A stretch of DNA of 64,000 bases from DASSUW01 sp963803335 (lineage in GTDB: Bacteria; Actinomycetota; Thermoleophilia; Solirubrobacterales; Solirubrobacteraceae). The stretch is from positions 71,399-135,398 of the forward strand of contig CAWDME010000018.1 in NCBI GenBank assembly GCA_963803335.1. The letters run 5' to 3'. A program made the position numbers and the translations under genes. The notes beneath the pieces were generated by a model, which did no database searches, was not told where the DNA came from, and saw only the letters and a program-made list of their open reading frames with translations. Positions 55,907-61,696 of the stretch are shown here, in pieces (positions within the stretch are counted from its first letter, which is position 1; every line of letters starts with the position of its first letter).

Positions 55907-56525
55907 ATGGCGAAGGTGTTCGAGGCGATCGACGACAAGCTCCAGGCGCTTCATCGAGGCCCAGCCGATGTTCTTCGTCGCGACCGCCCCGAGCGGCGAC
56001 GGCGGCCACGTCAACCTCTCCCCCAAGGGCGGCAGCAACCTCTTCCGCGTCACGGGCCCGCTCGGCTTCGCCTACGTCGACCTGATGGGCAGCGGGATCG
56101 AGACCGTCGCGCACCTGCGCGAGAACGGCCGCATCGTCGTCATGTTCTGCTCGTTCTCCGGGCCGCCGAAGATCGTGCGCCTGCACGGCCGCGGCACACC
56201 CGTCCAGCAGGGCGACGAGCGCTTCGCCGCGGCGCTGGCCGAGTTCGACATCACCGACGAGCAGCGCCGCGCCGTCCGCTCGGTGATCGAGGTCGAGGTC
56301 GATCGGGTCGGTGACTCCTGCGGCTTCGTGGTGCCGCAGATGGACTACGTCGGCGAGCGCGACCAGCTCTACCGCTACGTCGACAACCGGCTGCGCAAGG
56401 AGGGCGAGGACGCCGTCCGCTCGTACGTGACCACGAGGAACGCCGAGAGCATCGACGGGCTGGATGGGCTCGATCCGTTGGTTGACGCGGCCCCGCCGGC
56501 CGTCTCCGCGGGGCGCAAGCTGTAG
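55907..56525 (+). pseudogene. pyridoxamine 5'-phosphate oxidase-family protein, frameshifted
   Basis: A flavin-reductase-fold protein of the PPOX family. ATG at 55907 gives MAKVFEAIDDKLQA, then the frame breaks. A +1 shift after GCG at 55946-55948 (skip C at 55949) continues FIEAQPMFFVATAPSG and LSPKGGSNLFRVTG to TAG at 56525. The repaired protein would be about 205 residues. The flavin-binding stretch is RIVVMFCSFSGPPKIVRLHG. It is either a recent frameshift mutation or a sequence error. Confidence 0.65.
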
Positions 56526-56578
56526 CGCCGCCGAACTGCGGCACTGACGGAGGCAGGTCCCGGGGGTGGACTACGTTT

Positions 56579-56595
56579 CTTCACCATAGGTGAAG
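56579..56595. terminator. palindromic hairpin between convergent genes
   Basis: CTTCACC, ATA, GGTGAAG forms a perfect 7-base stem with TTT on the right and AAA on the left-strand exit. It lies between the convergent PPOX and transglycosylase genes, so it could terminate transcription from both sides. It is the only clear palindrome in this gap. Confidence 0.45.
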
Positions 56596-56651
56596 TTTCG
56601 TTAGCCACCTCCTCCCGCGCCGCCCGACATGGGCAGTTTGAAGTTCGCGCC

Positions 56652-57662
56652 CTAGCCCACGAGCCCGGCGCAGACCCAGTTGTGCGCGCCGGCGCCGCCG
56701 GCCCACAACGCCGCGGCGAGGCGATCCTGCTCGCCCTTCGACGCCTGGTAGGCCTGCGGCGTCGAGCCGCCGAGGCCCTTCCACGTGGACGGGAGCATCT
56801 GGTAGTAGCCCGAGGCGCCGACGCTGTTGGGCGGCAGGTTCTGGCCACCTGACTCGCACTGCACGATCGCCCACGGGATCGCCCACGGGCCGCCCGGGCC
56901 GGCCGAGGTCGCGCGTGCGGCGGCCTCGCGCTCGGCGATCAGCTTGTTCAGCTCGTGCTCGGCGGCGGCGCGGCCCGCGCGCGTGCCCGCGAGCGCCTCG
57001 GCGCGGGCGGCGCGGACGCGCGCGAAGGTGGCCTGGCGCTGGGCCAGGCCGGCGCGCATGCTCGCCAGCGCGTTGCGGCGGCGCTCGACGGCGTCCGCTG
57101 TCGCCTGCCGCTCGGCCTCGAGCTTGGCGAGCCGGTCCGCCTCGCGATTCGTCTCGTCCCGCGAGGAGTGGATGCGATCGACGATCTCGCCGTTGCGCTC
57201 CTGCAGGCGCTTGGCCAGCTCGACCCGCTCGATCAGGTCGGCGAAGTTGTGCGAGCCGATCACGAGCCCGACGAGGTCGGGGGTGTCGCTCTTATAGCTC
57301 GCGACGAGCTGGGCAGACAGCGCGACCCGATCGTGCGCCAGACGCTTGCGCAGGCGTGCGAGCTTCGCGCGCTGCGTGTTGAGCTGCGCCTGCGTTTGCG
57401 CCAGCCGCGCCTGCGCGGTCGCCAGGTCGGCCTCCACCTCGCTCAGCCGCGCCTGCACGATGCCGATCTCCCGCTGCGTGCGCGACAGCAGGTCGGTCAG
57501 CCGGGCGACCGCGCCGGACAGCGACTGCTCGCGCGCGCGGCTGCGCTCGATGCGATTGCGCAGGGTCGACTCATCCTGCGAGCGCGCGGGCAACGGAAGG
57601 ACCGCCCAGAGGGCGAAAACAGCGCATATGAGGCCTGCGAGGCGCCACCGCCACGACGGCAT
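56652..57662 (-). CDS. coiled-coil secreted transglycosylase (Rpf-like)
   Basis: A 336-residue exported cell-wall hydrolase. A signal peptide (LAGLICAVFALWAVLPLPARS) is followed by a long coiled coil (about 30-250; RNRIERSRAREQ, RLAQTQAQLNTQRAKLARLRKRLA). A C-terminal transglycosylase-like domain (about 260-336) reads IVQCESGGQNLPPNSVGASG then YYQMLPSTWKG. The lead glutamate of the ES motif is the expected catalytic acid. The layout resembles NlpC-like or RpfB-like septal hydrolases that need their coiled coil for regulation. Confidence 0.88.
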   Translation of the reverse strand: MPSWRWRLAGLICAVFALWAVLPLPARSQDESTLRNRIERSRAREQSLSGAVARLTDLLSRTQREIGIVQARLSEVEADLATAQARLAQTQAQLNTQRAKLARLRKRLAHDRVALSAQLVASYKSDTPDLVGLVIGSHNFADLIERVELAKRLQERNGEIVDRIHSSRDETNREADRLAKLEAERQATADAVERRRNALASMRAGLAQRQATFARVRAARAEALAGTRAGRAAAEHELNKLIAEREAAARATSAGPGGPWAIPWAIVQCESGGQNLPPNSVGASGYYQMLPSTWKGLGGSTPQAYQASKGEQDRLAAALWAGGAGAHNWVCAGLVG

Positions 57663-57749
57663 AGGGGGGCGACCCTAGCTCATCGCACCACGAAGAACCG
57701 CAGCAATTCGTGCTCGATCGGGGCGACCAGGGGCTCCGCAGACCCGGTA

Positions 57750-57785
57750 GCGGCGGCGGCCGAGGCGGACTTCGGCCGCCGCCGC
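57750..57785. terminator. 14-base perfect GC hairpin
   Basis: A 14-base arm at 57750-57763 (GCGGCGGCGGCCGA) pairs perfectly with 57772-57785 around an eight-base loop. It lies upstream of the transglycosylase and next to the truncated transporter end. It could act as a strong terminator for transcripts arriving from the right. No T-tract follows. Confidence 0.4.
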
Positions 57786-57797
57786 GCGGGCGATCGC

Positions 57798-57940
57798 TCA
57801 GGCGGCGGCGGGCGCGGCCACGCCGTCGTAGCGATCGGTCCGCCGGGGCTGGAGGCGGATCGCGACGGCACCGGCGATCAGGAACGCGGCCGCCACGAGC
57901 GCCGCGGCGAAGATCCCGTGCGCGAGGGCGTCGGCGGCGC
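57798..57940 (-). pseudogene. C-terminal remnant of an MFS transporter
   Basis: The frame ends at 57798. Its last 45 residues (ADALAHGIFAAALVAAAFLIAG, then RLQPRRTDRYDG) look like the final helix and tail of an EmrB/QacA-type transporter. Upstream of about 57940 the frame turns into unrelated sequence and no start is present. It meets a truncated plus-strand gene head to head. Confidence 0.5.
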
Positions 57941-58069
57941 GGCGCGGTGGCCGGCGCCTGGCGCTACGAGCATGGGCAGGTCGAGCTGGAGCCGTGGACG
58001 CGGCTCGACCGCGCGACACGGCGGGCGCTTGCCGACGAGGCCGAGCGCCTCGCGGCCTTCCACGCCTAG
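57941..58069 (+). pseudogene. C-terminal remnant of a winged-helix DNA-binding / glycosylase-like protein
   Basis: The last 42 residues before TAG at 58069 (GAVAGAWRYEHGQVELEPW, then LAAFHA) resemble the C-terminus of the winged-helix DNA glycosylase group (YcaQ/AlkX type). No start or N-terminal part is present. The break at about 57940 coincides with the break of the opposite-strand transporter remnant, as if one deletion removed both 5' ends. Confidence 0.5.
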
Positions 58070-58134
58070 GCGAGGAATTCAGCAAACGCAACAGAATGTT
58101 GTGTTAGCCAGACAAGGCGAACGCCTCGCGGCGG

Positions 58135-58479
58135 TCACTGCCGGACCTCGGCCGTGACGGAGGCGTCGCTGGGCGCTGAGAGGTCGCCGCCCGGAAAGTG
58201 CTCGCACCCGCCGCTGAACGACCCGGTGGCGGGACCGCGGAACGACTGGCAGAACCACGCGCCCTGGTCGGGCTCGCCGGTGCGGAGCCACGCGGCTACG
58301 ACGGAGCGCGCCTCGGTGCACATCGCACCGCTGCCGTCGAGCTCAAGCGTCGCGGTGGAGTGCTGCCGCCCGTGGGTGACGCTCACCTCGCCGCAGTCGG
58401 GCGGCCCCGAGTGCGCGTGCACGGCGGCCACGACCGCCGCCGCCGCGACCATCGCGGCGAGGATCGTCCTGATCGGCAC
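58135..58479 (-). CDS. small secreted cysteine-containing protein, unknown function
   Basis: A 114-residue protein. A hydrophobic N-terminus (RTILAAMVAAAAVVAAVHA) acts as signal peptide. The mature part has four cysteines (PDCGEV, AMCTEA, WFCQSF and GGCEHF), probably two disulfides. No family is recognised. The GTG at 58479 is the best start. It follows the next secreted protein gene on the same strand by about 50 bases. Confidence 0.6.
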   Translation of the reverse strand: MPIRTILAAMVAAAAVVAAVHAHSGPPDCGEVSVTHGRQHSTATLELDGSGAMCTEARSVVAAWLRTGEPDQGAWFCQSFRGPATGSFSGGCEHFPGGDLSAPSDASVTAEVRQ

Positions 58480-58532
58480 CGGCCGACGGTATGCGCGGGC
58501 GCCGCCGCGCGAAATAACGGAAACCCCACGCG

Positions 58533-59093
58533 TTAGGCGCCGGCCCGGAACGTGATGCCGTTCACGAAGCAGTCCTTCGCACCGCATGCCACGGCACCGT
58601 CCGGCTCGATGTCGACCACCGTGCCCGCGCCGGCGGCCGCCAGGGCGAATTGCTGCTCGCCGCCAGGGCGGTAGCCCGGAGGCAGCGCGAAGGCGATGAC
58701 CCCAGCCGTCGGGCACTCGTACCTGCCCCTGAGGTGGACGACGCCCTCGCGGTCGATGAAGAACGCGGCCGTGGCCACTCCGGCCAGATTCCCGCAGCCA
58801 TTCTGGAACGCCGGCTCGCCCGCGCCGCTGATCTCGTGGAACGCCTCCGGCGCTGCGACGCTGTCCGCGCGCGCAGCGTTGGGCACAGTGCCGAGCTTGG
58901 CCATGTTGATCTGCGTCCGGGTCAGCGTGTGCTTGCGCAGCCGGTTGCCGGACAGCGAGTGTTTCTTGACGAGCTTGTCGCCGCCGACCAGGCGCGCCAC
59001 GTCGGCGAACGAGTTGCCGCTCAGCGCAACGATCAGCGCGAGCGTCGCGACCACCAGCGCGGGACTGGGACGACGAAGGCGAACGCGACTCAT
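58533..59093 (-). CDS. secreted protein with SGNRL-type repeats, unknown function
   Basis: A 186-residue exported protein. The signal segment ALVVATLALIVALSGNSFA leads into a motif (GGDKLVKKHSLSGNRLRKHTLT) common to small exported proteins of soil actinobacteria such as Solirubrobacter; this last statement is from memory. A C-terminal beta-rich domain follows with AFFIDREGVVHLRG and four cysteines. The function is unknown. It is the last chromosomal gene before the integrated element. Confidence 0.65.
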   Translation of the reverse strand: MSRVRLRRPSPALVVATLALIVALSGNSFADVARLVGGDKLVKKHSLSGNRLRKHTLTRTQINMAKLGTVPNAARADSVAAPEAFHEISGAGEPAFQNGCGNLAGVATAAFFIDREGVVHLRGRYECPTAGVIAFALPPGYRPGGEQQFALAAAGAGTVVDIEPDGAVACGAKDCFVNGITFRAGA

Positions 59094-59168
59094 GACAAAT
59101 CCTCCTCGGAGAGAGGAGCCGATTCTCCGCCTGAAGCGAGCGCCCGGTCAACGGGCGCGGGTCAACGA

Positions 59169-59212
59169 CGGGAGCGACGGGACTCGAACCCGCGACCTCC
59201 GGCGTGACAGGC
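59169..59212 (-). other. 3' fragment of tRNA-Asp (GTC): element attachment site
   Basis: On the minus strand this stretch reads as the 3' part of a tRNA-Asp gene: anticodon loop CTGTCAC with anticodon GTC, the 3' anticodon stem, variable loop, T-arm GCGGG TTCGAGT CCCGT and acceptor strand CGCTCCC with discriminator G. Homology to a tRNA stops two bases 5' of the loop, where the stem no longer pairs. No 5' half follows. This is the classic scar left at one end of an element inserted in a tRNA 3' end; the intact gene should be at the far end. Confidence 0.8.
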
Positions 59213-59484
59213 GGCACTGGGGGCTGGACGCAAAGTGACGGAACCGGCGGGAAGCCGCTCCCCGTCTCGGTTCCGTCGCATTCTCGACAGCTGCCAGTAG
59301 CTCCCGGTCGGGCGTGTGCTCGGATCGCTTGGACGCGGTCTGGACGCGCGGAGGGAGGCTTGCTCACGGCATCGGAGGCCAGCTCACCAAGTCGCCCCGC
59401 CGAGGGGGGCGAATTTCCCCGGCACCGCCCCTATGCAGATGAGGACCGATGGCGGGACGTCTGGCACCACTCGAGGGTTCGGCT
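59213..59484. other. non-coding element end with hairpins and TGGACGC repeats
   Basis: No gene is seen. The stretch contains a hairpin at 59237-59277, three copies of TGGACGC (59225, 59330 and 59341), and a GC stem TCGCCCC / GGGGCGA at 59392-59412 followed by ATTTCC. Such repeats next to an att site often bind the integrase arm domain or an excisionase. Confidence 0.5.
59237..59277. promoter_or_regulatory. 10-base perfect inverted repeat with nested stem near the att site
   Basis: GACGGAACCG (59237-59246) and CGGTTCCGTC (59268-59277) are exact complements. Inside, GCGG and CCGC pair around GAAG. It begins 25 bases from the end of the tRNA fragment. It could be a recombination accessory site or a terminator of leftward transcription. 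Confidence 0.45.
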
Positions 59485-59511
59485 ATGAGCCACCGGCTCT
59501 TTGGGATAGCC
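59481..59511. promoter_or_regulatory. nested inverted repeat overlapping a start codon
   Basis: GGCTAT (59481-59486) pairs with ATAGCC (59506-59511). Inside it GAGCC and GGCTC pair around ACC. The repeat contains the ATG of the small gene at 59485, so a repressor or an RNA hairpin here would shut that gene off. Confidence 0.4.
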
Positions 59512-59739
59512 AATGGGTCGGGGTCGGGTCGGCTCGGGCCAGAGCTCGTCACGATCCTTGCGGTCGCGGTCTACGACCGGGGGCCGTCGGCCGACCGTGG
59601 CGAGCGTTACGAGGCTCAACTGGCGGGTTACGCGGTGGTGCAGGCGAGGGGCGGGTCGCCGTGGGAGGCGGTGCGTCGGCTCGTGGGTAGTCACCGTGCG
59701 TTGCTCGAGCGGCGCTGGTCGGGAGCCGTGGGTCTATGA
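59485..59739 (+). CDS. small hypothetical protein at the element's left end
   Basis: An 84-residue frame with reasonable codon bias: MSHRLFGIANGSGSGRLGPE, then LAVAVYDRGPSADRGERYEA and a helical RRLVGSHRALLERRW tail. No family is recognised. It is the first gene inside the element and its start is buried in an inverted repeat, which would suit a regulator or an accessory factor, but the content gives no proof. Confidence 0.4.
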   Translation: MSHRLFGIANGSGSGRLGPELVTILAVAVYDRGPSADRGERYEAQLAGYAVVQARGGSPWEAVRRLVGSHRALLERRWSGAVGL

Positions 59740-59899
59740 CGCATCGGCGGCGTTCAATGGGCTGGTCGCCTTCGCGGATCGCGGGCGTGGGTTCGGCGAA
59801 TTGTGACCGAATGGTTACGAGATTCGCGCATTCCATCCGGGGGTGGTGCAACCGTCGTGGGTGTCGTCGCGGTCTTCGTCCGGAAGGGGAGGTGCGCCT

Positions 59900-60820
59900 G
59901 TGGCTCACCTGCGGATTGGCGGGGTCGTGAGCCGGCCTCGCGGCGAGTCGGTGCGGGTTCCGGTGTTCCGGACGCCTGGGGGGATCGTGAAGCGTCTCGG
60001 CCGGGCGTTGCTGTGGCTGCTCGTGCTCGTGTTGCTGCTGCGCGGCCTGGCGGGCGTGCTCGAGCCGCGCGAGCCGGCCCGGGTCGTGCAGGCGTCGCGG
60101 TCTGTTACGTCGCCGTGGCCGGACGATGACGCGCGGGCGTTCGCGGCGGATTTCGCGCGCGCCTATCTAAGCTACTCGCCGGCGCGGCCGGACGTGTCCG
60201 CGGAGGCGGTGCAGGGGTTCGCCTCGCCAGAGCTCGGGGACTCGATCGCGCCGGTGTACGACGAAAACGCGATGTCGCAGTCAGTGGCGTCGGTGACGGT
60301 GGCGCGCACGGTGACGCTGGATGCGCAGCACGCGCTGATCACGGTCGCGGCGACGATCGACGGCGCGGAGGTGACGCGGTATCTGACGGTGCCGGTCGCG
60401 CGCGACGCGGCGGGTGGACTCGTGGTGTCGGATCTGCCGTCGTTTACGGCCGCGCCGGGGCGGGCGTCAGTTGAGCAGGCCACGACCGAGTCGTTGCCGC
60501 AGGCGGAGCGCGCGGCGATCGAGCCAGTCGTGTCGCGGTTCCTGCGCGGGTATCTGGTCGGCGACGCAAGCGGCCTGGAGTACCTGGTGCCCGCCGGGGT
60601 GCGGATCCCGGCACCGGCGCTGCATTACGAGCTCGTGGATGTGGCGTCGCTGTCGCTGGCGGCGCCGGCGTCCGGTCGCGAGCGGGTGGTGCTGGCGGCG
60701 GTTCGGGCGCGTGACGGGCAGGGCGGACGGGTTTTCTCGCTGCTGTATCGGCTGCGGCTGGTGGAGCGGGATCGGTGGTACGTGGCGGCGGTCAATCAGG
60801 CAACAGGAAAGGGCGGGTGA
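59900..60820 (+). CDS. TcpC-like conjugal transfer protein
   Basis: A 306-residue membrane-anchored protein. A cytoplasmic stub (VPVFRTPGGIVKRLG) and one transmembrane helix (ALLWLLVLVLLLRGLAGVL, about residues 33-51) are followed by two NTF2-like extracytoplasmic domains (FAADFARAYLSYSPARPD; RFLRGYLVGDASGLEYL). This is the TcpC/VirB8-like layout of Gram-positive conjugation machines. The GTG at 59900 has a GGGGAGG site seven bases upstream. It is the first gene of the transfer cassette. Confidence 0.78.
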   Translation: MAHLRIGGVVSRPRGESVRVPVFRTPGGIVKRLGRALLWLLVLVLLLRGLAGVLEPREPARVVQASRSVTSPWPDDDARAFAADFARAYLSYSPARPDVSAEAVQGFASPELGDSIAPVYDENAMSQSVASVTVARTVTLDAQHALITVAATIDGAEVTRYLTVPVARDAAGGLVVSDLPSFTAAPGRASVEQATTESLPQAERAAIEPVVSRFLRGYLVGDASGLEYLVPAGVRIPAPALHYELVDVASLSLAAPASGRERVVLAAVRARDGQGGRVFSLLYRLRLVERDRWYVAAVNQATGKGG

Positions 60821-60823
60821 GTG

Positions 60824-61123
60824 ATGCGCAGGATCGTGATGGTGACGATGACGACGGTGTGGACGTGGTTGCTGGTGGCGCCGGTGTACGCGGCGGGTGA
60901 CGGGGAGCGGGTCGGTGAGAACGTCGGGAATCTGCTGGGCGGATGGGCGAGGAGCCTTTACGTCGGGATCGCGGCGATCGTGGCGCTGATGTTCCTGATG
61001 ACTCGGCGGTTTGCCGACCTGGCGGTGTTCATGCTGGCGGCGGTTCTGGTGGGCGGGTTCGTGATGGCGCCGAACGACATCGCCGGCGTGGTGCGCGACA
61101 TCTGGCAGACGGTCGCGGGCTGA
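60824..61123 (+). CDS. small two-helix conjugation protein
   Basis: A 99-residue protein with an N-terminal signal-like helix (VMVTMTTVWTWLLVAPVYA) and two further helices (YVGIAAIVALMFLM and LAVFMLAAVLVGGFVMA) separated by a basic loop. Size and layout resemble TcpD or VirB2-type pilin-like subunits. It lies between TcpC- and TcpE-like genes, four and ten bases away. GTG at 60821 is an alternative start. Confidence 0.7.
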   Translation: MRRIVMVTMTTVWTWLLVAPVYAAGDGERVGENVGNLLGGWARSLYVGIAAIVALMFLMTRRFADLAVFMLAAVLVGGFVMAPNDIAGVVRDIWQTVAG

Positions 61124-61132
61124 GCGGGCGCG

Positions 61133-61696
61133 ATGCTGATCCGCTCTTACCGGCGCGTGTTCGAGGTCGACCGGCGGCTCTACCGGGTCGATCGCTGGGC
61201 GCTGCCGGTTCCGGGAGGTGTCCCGCTGCGCGCCGTCGGATACTTCGCCACGACGCTGCTCGCGGTGATCGTCCTCGGTGCGCTGCCGGCCACCGAGGAG
61301 CTCATCGGCGCGCTGTCGGCGCCGATCCGCTTTGTCGTGGTGCCGCTGCTGGTCGGGGTGCTCGGCACGCAGGCCGCGCCTGACGGTCGGGCGGCGCATC
61401 GGTTCGCGTGGGACTGGCTGCGTCTGCGGTTGCGCGCGAGGCGGCGCTGCTCGGGTCGCGTGGTGGGGCTCGAGGGCGAGCCGACCGCGTGGGACGGCGA
61501 GCTGGCGCTCCGGTTGGACGGCGACGAGGCCCGGCTGCATCGCGGCCGCGTCCGCGGCCCGGCGAGAGTCACGTTCAACGCGCCGGTGCGGCTCTCCGAT
61601 GGCGGTGGGCGGCTCGTCGCACGCCCGGCGCCGGTGGGCGAGCCAGGCCAGGCGGTGGTCGTGTGCGCCGGTACGACGATGGAGGTGCGGGCGTGA
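61133..61696 (+). CDS. TcpE-like conjugation membrane protein
   Basis: A 187-residue protein. The N-terminus SYRRVFEVDRRLYRVDRWALP and two adjacent helices (GYFATTLLAVIVLGALP; FVVVPLLVGVLG) match the TcpE/PrgI-type transfer proteins; a soluble tail of about 100 residues follows. It starts nine bases after the small membrane protein and ends with TGA overlapping the VirB4 GTG start as GTGA. Confidence 0.78.
   Translation: MLIRSYRRVFEVDRRLYRVDRWALPVPGGVPLRAVGYFATTLLAVIVLGALPATEELIGALSAPIRFVVVPLLVGVLGTQAAPDGRAAHRFAWDWLRLRLRARRRCSGRVVGLEGEPTAWDGELALRLDGDEARLHRGRVRGPARVTFNAPVRLSDGGGRLVARPAPVGEPGQAVVVCAGTTMEVRA

Noticed and set aside
59736..59930. 64-residue frame overlapping the small element gene by ATGA
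   Set aside because: Overlaps the TcpC-like start, has Arg/Trp-rich composition and no plausible ribosome-binding site.
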